In this document: positions 42,537 to 53,670 of the stretch, in pieces
Layout: each line of letters begins with the position of its first letter
How positions within the stretch are numbered: position 1 is the stretch's first letter
Assembly (NCBI RefSeq): GCF_000004825.1
Contig: NW_008805065.1
Location: forward strand, 1 to 64,000
Origin: Heterostelium album PN500
Lineage: Eukaryota; Evosea; Eumycetozoa; Acytosteliales; Acytosteliaceae
Length of the DNA: 64,000 nucleotides
Direction: 5' to 3'
Notes under the pieces: model-generated
Told to the model about the DNA's origin: nothing
Database searches by the model: none
The model's input: only the letters and a program-made list of their open reading frames with translations
Made by a program: the position numbers and the translations under genes

Positions 42537-44090
42537 ATGTTTTCAAAAATAATCAATAATATAGTATTGAGTAAACTGATCTTTGATCAAGTTCATTATA
42601 TATCTAAATTGAATAGTGAAAAGTCATACAAATGGAATGAAGTTTTAAAAAAGCAACCACAAATCTTGGCAAGTCATGGCTATTATGACGATATAAAACA
42701 ATATTTAGGTGATCGTAAAAACTGCAGATTTAGACTTTTCAATGATGAATTAGTGTTTGTCATCATTAAACAAGGAAGTTTACAGATGTTTGAATTGGTC
42801 ATGGAGTATCAACAACCGACAAAGAAAAAAGATTATCTAAACAGGCTATTACAGAGAGCAGCGAGATATGGGAGATTAGATATTTGTCAATATCTATTAG
42901 ACGAATTCCCTTCATACCGATGGAACTACTATGAGGCAATTCAGTTGACACCTCTTTCCAATAGTAGAGAGGTGTTGGAATTCTTGGAGAGTAAAACTGA
43001 TCGATCTATGCTTGGCCACGAATTACAAACATTGAATTGTGCTGCTGGTTGTGGTAGTTTGGAGATGATCAAATGGTTGATAGCTACGAGGTCGCCACCT
43101 TTGACCTCTTCCGATATGTTGAATCAAGCAATCATTGGAAATCAAATGGAAGTGTTAAAGTACCTGATTGACGAACATTCACAACTGTTAAACCTTGACA
43201 ATACAAGTTATCTTGTGAATGCAGCTGGTTCAAGCCAACGATTCGAAATATTCAAGATGTTGTATGATTACGGTTGCAAGTGTCCAGAGAATGTCGCGAA
43301 TGTTGCAGCCTGCTCTGGAAATCTAGTGTTGATCCAATGGTTGATTGCAAATACCAGTTGCGAAATCAATGGCAAGTCATTGGAAATGGCTGCTGAGTAT
43401 GGACATCTCAATTTGGTCAAGTGGTTGGTGAGTAATCATTTGCAACCCGACGTCGGTTCACAACTACCAGTAAACATAATGAATAGAGTAGCATTAAGAG
43501 GTCACCTCGATACATTGGTTTGGTTGGAGAATAATACATCGCATCGCATCGATGATATCTTAGATATAGCGAATAGAGTTTTATATTTGGGTTTTCCAAA
43601 CATGATTCAATATCTCTGTGAAATGATCGATAGAGAAGCATCAAAAACAACAACATCAACAACATCAACATCAACAACCGAGAACCGATTTACATTCACA
43701 GGACTGTTGGAAATCGCTGTGATGAGTTGTGATTTGAACATTGCCAAATGGGCGTATACCTTCTATTCCGATTCTGACAATACTATTGCAATAGAAGGTA
43801 GATTGGAAGAGAAAATCATACATGCACTCACAAGAGATAAAGTTAAGATGATTGATTGGTTGTATACCAACGTGACAGAGCATCGTGGTTGGCTAAACAA
43901 ATGGCAGAAATACATTAAAACCGTGGTACAATTAAATAGCTACGAATCATTGGAATGGCTATTAGATAGGATCACTCTACCAGCGGAATATCAACAAGAG
44001 CTATGTAAAAAATATCCAAATTCATTTGAATGTATAGAAATAATTAATCATCATTTTTATATGCAAAGTTTAAATTTAAAACAAAAATAA
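42537..44090 (+). CDS. Ankyrin-repeat protein
   Basis: A single uninterrupted exon of 517 residues. It carries about ten divergent ankyrin-like repeats of the dictyostelid type, alternating helix pairs with A-x-x-G-x-L/H-x-x-x-x-W/Y-L: RAARYGRLDICQYLLDE, AAGCGSLEMIKWLIA, QAIIGNQMEVLKYLI, AACSGNLVLIQWLIA, MAAEYGHLNLVKWLVSN, VALRGHLDTLVWLEN and later AVMSCDLNIAKWAY. Short TTS/TST insert near residue 370. The N-terminus (FSKIINNIVLSKLIFDQV) is the usual opening of this family. No enzyme domain; a protein-interaction role is likely. Intact, unlike the related gene at 56026. Confidence 0.85.
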   Translation: MFSKIINNIVLSKLIFDQVHYISKLNSEKSYKWNEVLKKQPQILASHGYYDDIKQYLGDRKNCRFRLFNDELVFVIIKQGSLQMFELVMEYQQPTKKKDYLNRLLQRAARYGRLDICQYLLDEFPSYRWNYYEAIQLTPLSNSREVLEFLESKTDRSMLGHELQTLNCAAGCGSLEMIKWLIATRSPPLTSSDMLNQAIIGNQMEVLKYLIDEHSQLLNLDNTSYLVNAAGSSQRFEIFKMLYDYGCKCPENVANVAACSGNLVLIQWLIANTSCEINGKSLEMAAEYGHLNLVKWLVSNHLQPDVGSQLPVNIMNRVALRGHLDTLVWLENNTSHRIDDILDIANRVLYLGFPNMIQYLCEMIDREASKTTTSTTSTSTTENRFTFTGLLEIAVMSCDLNIAKWAYTFYSDSDNTIAIEGRLEEKIIHALTRDKVKMIDWLYTNVTEHRGWLNKWQKYIKTVVQLNSYESLEWLLDRITLPAEYQQELCKKYPNSFECIEIINHHFYMQSLNLKQK

Positions 44091-44190
44091 AAAAAGTGAA
44101 GCGCATTAACCCCACAAATTTTTTGTCATTTTTACAACAAATGATCATTTTTTTAGTCTTAAAAGGTTTATTATCGTGCTTTGACCAAGC

Positions 44191-44887
44191 ATGAGCATAA
44201 TCAAACCTACACAGAAATTTATAGTGTCACAAAAAGAAACTAGTGATCATAAAAGTGATGATAGTTGTTGGTTTAATCAATGGAGAGATCAAATAAATCT
44301 AAAATATAATATAAAAGCAATAGAAGTAGAAAATATTAATAATAATAATAAAGATAATAATTATAAAGTAAAACAAAATAAAAAGAAAAAAGTATATTTT
44401 ATTTTATTTTATTTTATTTATTTAAATCTTATTATAAACTAACCTTTATATTATTAATATTAACAAAAAATAGTTAAGACATAAACTAAAGAAAAAGAAA
44501 TATATCAAAGAGAAGAAGAATCAATTACTCTTATTAAATGAAACTATTGATGAATGGCAACAATTAGTCAGACAAAATGAAATAGATAATCAAAATAGAA
44601 TAGAGTTAAATAATGTAAAGAGTAATAGCAATAACAATAATCATAATAGTAATAAGAATAAACAAAATAATATAGAAAATAGTGAAAATAATAGTAGTAC
44701 TTTATCGATTTCAAGTACATTGAAATTACTTAGAAATAAACCAATTAGTAATCAAACAACAAGTGAGCATGTAGAAAAAGAAAAAGTAGATCAATATAAT
44801 CAACAATTTTATAATAAATCATATCTTTCATTTAATGGATTGGTAGAAGTTAGGACTACGTGGGATAGATATCAAAGTGAAGAATGA
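44191..44887 (+). CDS. Possible U11/U12 snRNP 59K (PDCD7)-like protein
   Basis: Exon 1 (44191-44391) and exon 2 (44474-44887) join in phase 0 to 204 residues. The N-terminal part has WFNQWRDQINLKYN; the middle is strongly basic (RHKLKKKKYIKEKK) and helical, with NETIDEWQQ, then Asn-rich low complexity. The C-terminus YLSFNGLVEVRTTWDRYQ resembles the conserved end of PDCD7/U11-59K proteins (roughly L-x-x-L-I-x-I/V-R-x-x-W-D-x-Y). That protein belongs to the minor (U12) spliceosome. The assignment rests on this short motif and the basic helical region, so it is tentative. Its last 32 coding bases overlap the convergent CTDC gene. Confidence 0.6.
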
Positions 44888-46343
44888 ATATGAATGATAA
44901 TATTGTGCTTAGGAATAACTGAATTTGTAGTTGATGATGACGATGACGATCATGTAAAGATAGACCATGATTGTTGGATTTATGACATGGAACAATGGGA
45001 GTGTGATAGCACCCAGTTTGGTTACTACATAGATCCATTGTACAAACATCGGAGTCATCACACAACGATGTCTTTGGAAACAGACAGCCGGTGCCGTTCA
45101 CACAGAGATCGTCAGTACAGATATTACCATCGTTACAAATCACCGGTTGGTTTATGCAGCCCACAGATCGTTCACAGCTATCGGTTGTACATTGATCGTG
45201 GTCATTGCAATTCTTCAGTTCGAATACACACCCGGTTGCATTGTCACAGTAATCAATGGTACAAGCAGACCAGTCGTCACAAACCACAGGCTTATCAAGG
45301 CAGCCTTTAGCTTCATCGCAAAAGTTTTTTGTACAAGCCAAACCGTCTTCACAACTCAATAAACTGAATTGACAGCCGAGTGTTGGGTTGCAGCTGTCGG
45401 TGGTGCACCGATTCCTATCATCACATTGGATTGCAATGTTAGAACATCCTTGTTTGGCGGAGCAGCTGTCGTTCGTACAAAGATTGTTGTCGTCACAAGA
45501 CAATGGCGTGTTTAGACAACCCAGACTTGGAATGCATGTATCGACAGTGCACAGATCCATATCGTTACAATCGATGGGAGAATGAACACAACCATTGTTA
45601 ACAGTCACATTACAACTGTCGACAGTACAAGGATTATCGTCGTCACACGCAGTAGGAAGATGTTCACAGCCTTGAGAAGATATACAACTATCGACAGTAC
45701 ACGGATTACTATCGTTACAGCTGATAGCAGTATATTGGCAGCCAAGTAACTTGTGACAATTGTCATTGGTACACAGATCATTGTCATCACAGAGAACCGG
45801 TGAATATACACATTGACCATTGGCAGAGTTACAACTATCGATCGTACAGATATTGCTATCGTTACAATTGATTGGAGTGTAGATACATCGTTCTTCTTCT
45901 TCTTCAACTCCTTTCGATCGAAACATACTGCTGTTGCAGTGGTCGGTAGTACAAAGATCGTTGTCATTACAAACCAGTGGAGTGTGTAGGCAACCATTCG
46001 GAGATTGACAACTATCGGCAGTACAAAGATCGTTGTCATCACAAACAATTGGAGTATGTATACACTTTCCATCTTTACATCCATCGGCAGTACAATTATT
46101 GTAATCATCACATATTTCACTTATAATACAACTCTCTATTGATTGTAATGATGTTGTTATTGATGTTGATGTCGATGATTTTATATATATTTCATGACAT
46201 CCAACACATTTTATATAAATATCACTATCTTTAACTTTTTCCAACTGATTATTTTCACATTCTTCTTCTAAACTATCTAAACCATTGTTGACAACAAATA
46301 AAATATATAACAACAAATAAATATAAAAACATAATTTAAACAT
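44856..46343 (-). CDS. CTDC-repeat extracellular matrix-type protein
   Basis: A single exon of 495 residues. Signal peptide (FKLCFYIYLLLYILFVVNNG), then about 15 tandem cysteine repeats of roughly 24 residues of the type C-D/N-D-x-x-x-C-T-x-D-x-C, spaced GC-x-x-x-x-x-x-C: CDDNDLCTADSC, CNDSNICTIDSC, CDDDNPCTVDSC and so on. This is the CTDC repeat of dictyostelid stalk and slug sheath proteins such as EcmA and EcmB, which build cellulose-containing matrix. The end carries a His-rich stretch and a hydrophobic segment (LFLSTILSFIFILHF) near the C-terminus that could be a membrane or lipid anchor signal. The stop TAG at 44856-44858 lies inside the coding end of the convergent gene. Confidence 0.9.
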   Translation of the reverse strand: MFKLCFYIYLLLYILFVVNNGLDSLEEECENNQLEKVKDSDIYIKCVGCHEIYIKSSTSTSITTSLQSIESCIISEICDDYNNCTADGCKDGKCIHTPIVCDDNDLCTADSCQSPNGCLHTPLVCNDNDLCTTDHCNSSMFRSKGVEEEEERCIYTPINCNDSNICTIDSCNSANGQCVYSPVLCDDNDLCTNDNCHKLLGCQYTAISCNDSNPCTVDSCISSQGCEHLPTACDDDNPCTVDSCNVTVNNGCVHSPIDCNDMDLCTVDTCIPSLGCLNTPLSCDDNNLCTNDSCSAKQGCSNIAIQCDDRNRCTTDSCNPTLGCQFSLLSCEDGLACTKNFCDEAKGCLDKPVVCDDWSACTIDYCDNATGCVFELKNCNDHDQCTTDSCERSVGCINQPVICNDGNICTDDLCVNGTGCLFPKTSLCDDSDVCTMDLCSNQTGCYHTPIVPCHKSNNHGLSLHDRHRHHQLQIQLFLSTILSFIFILHFDIYPT

Positions 46344-46596
46344 TGTTATTATTTAAATATTAGAATTAAACATTTTGTTTGTAGAAGAATAGAAGTATTA
46401 GTAGTAGTAATCATTATAATGTTAATAATAATATTTATTCAGTTTAAAAATAATTATACAAAAAAAGATCAATGTTTTAAAATAAGAAATAATAAGTTGA
46501 TTATTATAATTGCAAAAAAAAATAAAAGGAGTTCTTAAACCTTTCTTATTTTCTTTTTCTTTATTTGTATAGTATTATAATTAGTAATATATATGG

Positions 46597-48988
46597 TTAT
46601 TTTTTCCATTGAGGTGACAATGGATTCTGTGAAGCGACTTGAACTGAACGTCTGGATGAACGTGGTGATGGAGTTGGTGGTGGTGTAATACATTGTTGGC
46701 AATCAATTAATGCACTCATCCATTTATCCTTCAATTCTGTCGATGGTGCAACAAATGTATATACTTTTTTAGATGTTACAACTTGGAATGAATTTTGGAA
46801 ATCTAAAAATGGCAATAAATTGATAATTAATCATTTTGTTTTGTAATTACAATCCATATTTTCCAACTTACTTTTTAATACAGAAATAGCTTTTACATCG
46901 GAGAATAATATAGTTTTGAATAATGATTTTCGTTTTAAACTGTTGTTGCTGTTGGTATGAGAAAGTACTGACGATGATGTCGTCAACGACATCGATGAGG
47001 TGGTCGGTGAAAGTGTGTGTGGTGGAGTGGATGCGCTCGAGTTGGGAAGTGTTTTCGATTTGTGATTGTGATTGGTTTTTCTTGGTGAGGTCGGTGATTT
47101 GTTGTTTTGTTCCGTGCAGATGATACATTCCTTAAAGAGATATACAAAGAGGTCTTTCTTGGTGGATGCCACCATGCCTTTAAGCAGTGACAGCTGTCCC
47201 TCCATAATATATTTGGAGCCACCAATCAAGTCGTCGGCACCGCTTATTATAGATTTGATCTCGGCTATCTTGTCGGCATCGCTCGAGGTTCGCTTCGATT
47301 CGTTCAAGTAGAGAGTCAAGTCGTGAAGCTGACAGAGAGCAAGCGCAGCCATATTGGTGTCGGGGTGGTCAGGTGCAGTGAACTTTTCGATCTCCTTTAG
47401 GAATATGATGTAACGTGGCAATCTTTGGACAGGCATAACAATGAAACTACCGAAATCCAAATTACGACAACGATCGTTACACTCACCCGACAGAATCTTC
47501 TTGTAAACGGTTGCACAATTACTGTTGGTCTTTAAATACTTGGTATAGGCAAAAGCTTTTTCATAATTATTAATATACACTTCATATAATTTTTGGAAAT
47601 CTCCCATCTTTTTTTTCGAAAATTAAATTAATAAACAAATACTTTAAATGATAAAAGTTAAATAACTTACAAAAGGTAAAAAAATATCACCAATAGTTGA
47701 TTCATCTTTCCAGTTTTTCAATGAATTTTCAAATTGTGACAGTAGTTTGGTGTGAACATCGCGCAGTTCATGAATGTTTGAGAATAATATATATAGATTT
47801 TCATCGGTTAAAAGATTCGAATCTTTCAATGGTTGATAGAAAACATCGATAATCGTATTCATGTCTGAAACGTATCCTTTCTCTACATGTACCATTTCAT
47901 CGATTGTTTTTGTTCTTCTTGATGTTGGTGGTGATGATGATGATGTATTTGTTGTTGTTGTTGGTGTTGCTGGTTTTGTTATTGTAATTGTTGGTTTGTT
48001 GTTTTCATTGTTATCGTTGTTACTCGAGGTTGTTGAAGTTGTATTCTCTAGCAATGAAGGTGATGAAATCGATGGTGTAATAGATACAGCAGCACTTTGC
48101 TTTGTACCAGCACTATTTGAAATAGATTCAATGGCAGCAGGTGAAGATGATGCAGATGAACTGGAGATGCAAGAGGACATCGACGATGATCTAGATGGAT
48201 GTGGTGTCGACTCTTCTGACATCAAATCGATTGACAATGAATGTTGCTCTCTGGTAAGGTTAACATTGTTATGCATTTCCAATTTCTCAAATGATCTTTT
48301 CAATAGTTCATCTTCAATTGGTTTCAATTCTTCAGTATTATTGGTTGATGATGTTATTGATGTAGTTGATTTATCATTTTGATCAGATTCTTCATCTGAA
48401 CTGGTTTCACCAACAATCAAATTCGGATTGAATTCGTCACCCACCGGATTCAAATCGATTTGATCTGGCAGTTGTTGTTGCTGTAGTTTGTGTGCACCAA
48501 TGACGGCAGAGATGGTTGGAGTTAACTCTAGTTGTTTGATCTCTAAAACCTGTTGTTCTCTCTGTTGTTTCTCCAATTTCAATTTCTTAAGCAATCGAAT
48601 TGCCAGCCATCTACGTACGACCGACTGAACCTTGACTATACACCATATTCTATGTGAATTCTTTGAAACGATTCTAACGTTTGGATAACCAATCGATAGT
48701 TTTTTCAATAATTTTAAAATATTTATCATCATTTTTTTAATATTTAGAAAAGTAGGCGTAGGTATGTTAGAAATATTTGTTTAAAAAACAATTAAAAAAA
48801 TGATTGATTGATTGACCATTCAATTTGATTTGAAATTAAAATCAAATTAAAATTAATTAATCAACAATACAATTATTATTAACATTTACATACACTCCTG
48901 ATTTTACTCTGGATGAAATTGGTCTATGTTGTTGATGTTGATCGGGTCGTTTTGAGAACTGACTGACAGTAGAAGTCCTTGCCAACAT
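46597..48988 (-). CDS. RhoGEF (DH-PH) with IQ motif
   Basis: Guanine-nucleotide exchange factor for Rho/Rac GTPases. Preferred exons: 48988-48894, 48673-47671, 47607-46872 and 46802-46597, about 679 residues in frame. The first exon (MLARTSTVSQFSKRP) is chosen because its GTATGT donor and the TTAG acceptor at 48674-48675 keep frame; an alternative start is the ATG at 48732 within that intron. An IQ calmodulin-binding motif lies at about 42-62 (VKVQSVVRRWLAIRLLKK). Ser/Thr/Asn-rich linker next. The DH domain starts near RRTKTIDEMVHVEKGYVSDM and contains SFIVMPVQRLPRYIIFLKE, the conserved helix. The PH domain (DLFVYLFKECIICT, FQVVTSKKVYTFVAPS, KDKWMSAL) carries a low-complexity insert. Confidence 0.88.
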
Positions 48989-49009
48989 TCTGTTATATTC
49001 TTTTGTCGT

Positions 49010-49045
49010 GATGTGATGCGATGCGATGTGATGCGATATGATGTG
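49010..49045. repeat. GATGY-type minisatellite
   Basis: Imperfect tandem units GATGC, GATGTGATGC and GATATGATGTG, in the likely 5' leader of the RhoGEF gene. Probably unstable simple sequence. Confidence 0.7.
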
Positions 49046-51903
49046 TTGGTTATTTTATTTTATTTTTTTATTGCTAATTTACTACTAACTACTATTGCTA
49101 TTTTCTATTATTAAAACTACTACTACAGTCTAATCTTGATTTGATTTGCTTTTTGGTAATTCTACTTGAATGATTTGATGGATTGTTTGATTGATTTGGT
49201 TGACAATATTACTAATGATTTGTGATGTAAATGAATGAATAAAAATGTAACTATTTTAATAATTACAATGTAAATATAGATAAACTTGTAAATTTACTTC
49301 TTCTACTATTTAGTTTGTGCGATTGTTTTTGGTGTTAGATTTAAATCTGGATGCGTTTACCGAATTGTGGTTGTTGTTGTTGGATTAATTTGATTTGATA
49401 TTCAATTCCTAAACACCACCCTTTTTTTTGATTGGTGAATACTAGTATGATTCAAGTGAAAAGATATATCTGATCAATCTGTTCTTATTAATTCTATTTC
49501 ATAATATTCTACTATTGTTGCTGCTGTTGATTATGATGTCCTATCAATTTATAAAGTGTTACTACACTATTTGTAAATCTATATTTTAAATATAAAAAAT
49601 AAAATCCGGAAGAAATAAATTAATAAAGAGAAATAAGCTTATTTATTTATCCCATATATGAAATAAAATAAACAAAACAAAACAAAACAAAAAAAAAGAT
49701 ATTTTACAATTATTTAAAATTTTAATCATCCCATATGGATATCATGTCATGTCATATGATGATAATGATAATGATATTGATGATGATGATAATAATGATG
49801 AAGTAGGTTGATGATCTATTTGTTTAATTGTTTGTGTTGTGTTGTGTTGTGTCTGTCTGATTCATATATATTTATATTAAAAAAATTTTTTTTTAATTGG
49901 AATTCCACTACCAAGACAAGATAAAAATTAAAAATAATCAAGAAATTTAATAAACTGAGGATGAAAATGAGAATTGGTGTTTGATTGATGAAAAACGATG
50001 ATCGTTGGGTGAAAAAAAATGAGTTGGGGATTTAAAAACAAAAAAAATTGTAAACAATCAATTTATATTGCATGCAAACAGTTGTTTTGCTTTGAGATAA
50101 TCGGTTTTGATAGTTTTTTTTCCTCCTTCTCCAAACAAAAAAGTGTAGAATAGACTTGTTTATAAACCACTTTGTCATTTAAACCCATACCATTATCTTA
50201 TCTAAATTATTTACCTACACATGTTAAATTACACTTTTTTTATTATCTTTATATTTTTTTTTTTGTTATTAATTGATTGGGTTAACGTATAAATATGTGT
50301 GTTTTTTTTGTTAAATATTTATTTATTTATTTAGCAAGTTTAACAAACAAACAAATAATAAATAAAAGAAATATATATATATTACTATGAGTACTACTTC
50401 AATACAATATTTTTTGATATATAATTAAACTTTTCCTTTACTGTAATTAGTTTTTTTTTTTTTGGTTTTTCTGTTTTGTTTATTTTAAAAGTAAACAGTA
50501 CCAATATCAAATTGAAATACCAACCAAACCATCTTGACACCAATGTTATAAATTTGCTTTGTTTTTACCAATTGGTTTTAATTATTGTTTGTTTTTTGTT
50601 GAGAGTAAAGTTTAGTGTGTGTGTGGGTGGTTGATGATGGATTCCTATCTGAAACTGTGGTATAAAATAAATAGTCAAGCATTGATGTATGAAAAAAACA
50701 ATGAAAATGGAAAGAATGTATGAATATTTGGTTTACTTTGTTGTTATTGGTTTTTATCGTTGCTGTAGTTGGTGGTACCCGAGTTTAGTTGTGATGTTTA
50801 GGTTTGTATGTTACTTTTGAATGACATTCATACCAATTCCATTTAATTCCAATCCAATCTTGTAAGTTATGTCGACAACACAACAATAACTACAACTATA
50901 CAAATACAAAAATAATACTATTGTTATTATTATTATTATTTCTTCGTGGTATACAATATAAAAGTATAATTTTAAGATTTTATTTTTAAATCTTTCAAAA
51001 TTAATACAAAAAGGTGTTCCACACAAACTGCTTCCGTGTTTGTTGTTGGAAACAGTTTTTTTTTTTGAATCCAAATTGCTATTCCTGTTTTGTAAAGTAG
51101 TTGTTTTGTTTGATACTGATATCTCAGTACATGGTTGAAATGTTCATTGAAAATTGCAACAAAATCTAGATTCTCATCTTGAACAATATTTATACAAATA
51201 TAACTTTTTTTCAGATAAATCTTACTTTTTTTGTTTTTAAAAATCGGATATTACATAAACATTTATTACTACTATTTATTATATTATTATTATTTTTAGT
51301 ACTATTATTATACAATTATATTATTACTATTATTATTATTTGACAAATTAATTTTATTAATGTATAGCTGTTCAATATTGAACTTAACTATAATAATATT
51401 ACACTAAACTATGATTTTCTTTATTTTATTTTTGTTTTTTGTTTGTGATCACAATGTCCAAACAATTCAATAGTTGTCTCTGTTTTAACTTTGAAAGACT
51501 ATAATTTTATAATAAAAAGAAAATATATCTTTTTTTTTTTTTTATTTAAATGAAAGTTTTGAAGGTAATGTGTGGGTTGGGCATTGCATGTTTTTTTAAA
51601 TGGTTTTTGTCACACCATAATCATATAAATGGGGGATAGTTAATTAAAAAACCCCCAACCTGTTAATGCAAAATTAAAAAAATTGAATTTTTAAATATTT
51701 GAAAAATTGTTTATTTGAAAAAACCTTGTTGTTTTCCTCAAATTAAAGTAAATGATGGTAATCTTGTTGTGATCTCAAATCTAACCATTATATTGCGATT
51801 TTATAATTTACAATTAATTTTTATTAAATTTTTATTTAACCAGAATCAACAAAAATGATCATTCGAGATACAATCATTCATTTTTAAATATGACTACCTA
51901 AGT

Positions 51904-51990
51904 TGAACAGACATCTTGAAAAAATAAAGTTAAATTAAAGTTAATTTTTTGAACTTTAATTTAACTTTATTTTTTCAAGATGTCTGTTCA
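51904..51990. repeat. Perfect inverted repeat, 39-bp arms, 9-base loop
   Basis: The left arm 51904-51942 starts TGAACAGACATCTTG; the right arm 51952-51990 is its exact reverse complement, ending CAAGATGTCTGTTCA. The spacer is nine bases (51943-51951). A transcript would fold into a 39-bp hairpin without mismatch. No clear target-site duplication flanks it, and no transposase is linked to it. Confidence 0.95.
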
Positions 51991-52224
51991 AAAAATTACT
52001 TTAAAAAACTGTATTAGACTATTATTTTTCATGGTTTCTAATGCCAATGAAATTAAAATATATAACTTGAATAATGAACACAAACTATAAATTAAAATAA
52101 TGTTAAGAATGATATTCTTTCATTAAATATTTCATGTTCATTCATTCATACATTCATTTTTATCATGACTTTCGTCATAGCAAATAGGATAGAACATTTA
52201 AACTCTAACAATGACAATCAAAAC

Positions 52225-53310
52225 ATGGGAAATCCAAAATCATTCATCTTAGAGAGGTAAAGCGCCCAGCAGATATATTTTGTTTTAACAATAACTAACC
52301 TAACACAATCCACCTAATTAATTAGATTCACAGAGGATAATCGATGATGGCGATGAAAGTGACAGAGTGGAACTTGAGCCATATACTATAGCTGAGAATA
52401 TTACGATCAAGAAGTACTTATCGAAACATGAACGATTCGGCTTCAAGAATCGACTTGCCTATGTCCGTGGATCAGTGCTAGTCTATGAGCTTGAGATATC
52501 TATAGCTAACGCTATGCTTTCTGATTGGTTCTCTAGTAGGTGGGCTCCATGTGGTTTAGGCACAGATTTTGGTCGATACCTCCAGAGACCAGGCACCGTC
52601 GATCTCACTGTTGCTCCTGGCACCATAGTCCAACAAGCCGATCAATCGTTTAGGCCGTACGGTCGTGTAGGATTGGCTGCCAATGCAACTGGTGTAACAT
52701 TCCCAACGATGGTAATCGAGGTTGGTGTTAGCCAGTCGCTCAATTCGCTCCATGAAAAAGCACAGCGTTATCTGTTGCCAACAACCGATATATAGTGTTG
52801 ATAATTGTTATATATTTTATTATTCCTACTTTTGTTGTTATTTTTATCACAGTTTCTTGATGATAGCTCATTGGGAACGAGATTGAATTTTACTCTTACA
52901 ATGACACCCAAGAGATCTACAACCGTTCAGGGGCAGAGAGGTAGAACAAAGAAGACAAAGAGTGCCACAACTCAAGTTGTTAACAACACCCAGTCGCAAG
53001 ATTCTCCTTAAGAAGAACATCGTACATGGGAGTCGACTATCATCCATCTCAAAAAGGTAATAATGTATTTTCTTCATTAAACACACTGATGCATCTTAAT
53101 TCACATAGGAGAACAGATGGCTATCCTATTCATGGACACCTCGATGCAGCTACAGCTCCTCCTGTTGTTGGTAATCCACCAAACCCAGTGTACACACTCA
53201 ATGAAAGCCTACCTATATTTTATAACGATACCGCAGAGATAGACATCTTGATGACTAACAACATAATTAACAGATACCCGCCACTTTATAAAGTGACAAC
53301 ACTCAAATAA
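52225..53310 (+). pseudogene. Uma2-like PD-(D/E)XK nuclease-fold gene, probably disrupted
   Basis: Exon 1 (52225-52256, MGNPKSFILE) joins exon 2 at 52336 in frame. Exon 2 contains the core: GTIVQQADQSFRPYGR, then FPTMVIEVGVSQSLNSLHEKA, which matches the P/A-D-x-S-F and I/V-E-V-G-x-S-x-S pattern of Uma2-like restriction-endonuclease-fold proteins. A TAG at 52793-52795 ends this frame. Beyond it, after a pyrimidine-rich stretch and a CAG acceptor, DDSSLGTRLNFTLTMTPKRS continues in a new exon, then a basic segment and, further on, PIFYNDTAEIDILMTNNII. No splice donor joins the first part to the rest in frame. Either a broken gene or an unusual intron. Base use is richer in GC than the spacer. 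Homologues are common in bacteria and fungi. Confidence 0.6.
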
Positions 53311-53670
53311 AAAAAAAATAAGTTTAAAATTTATTATCTATCTATATATCAAATATTCAATATTCATTCAAATATTCTTTTTATAAATAAATAATAAAAT
53401 AATTTAATTTATCGTTTTATTTAAATAAATTAAATTATTTTTAACAGACTTTTTTTTTTTTTTTTTTTTTTGATGTTCAATTTTTTTAATAAATTTTTAA
53501 ATTTAAATTATTTTATTTTATTTTTTTTTGATCATTTTTAATTAATTGTAGATAGTTAGATAATCACATATATACACATATATAATTCAATATATTTTTT
53601 TGTAATTTAATAGTTTTTTTGTTTTTGATATAATAATAATAATAATATATAGATAAAATAAGTTTAGAAA
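53311..53670. other. Intergenic spacer / rpn11 promoter
   Basis: Extremely A/T-rich with an uninterrupted T run at about 53450-53471 and others. No gene. Probably includes the rpn11 promoter and leader. Confidence 0.5.

Larger units (their letters stand above)
48989..52224. other. 3.2-kb non-coding region
   Basis: Long divergent intergenic region between the RhoGEF and the nuclease-fold gene. Contents: a GATG-based minisatellite at 49010-49045; ATG/GAT-rich stretch 49740-49802; GTGTT repeat near 49838; many A and T homopolymers; a G5/C5 inverted pair around 51630-51658; and the perfect 39-bp-arm inverted repeat at 51904-51990. Short open frames lack protein-like composition. It may hold long regulatory sequence for the RhoGEF gene or unrecognised RNA genes. 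Confidence 0.5.

Noticed and set aside
44894-45585. Plus-strand frames opposite the CTDC gene
   Set aside because: Shadows of the 24-residue cysteine repeats on the minus strand.
50811-51074. Minus-strand 87-residue frame in the long non-coding region
   Set aside because: Composition follows the local A/T bias, with no motif or splice support.
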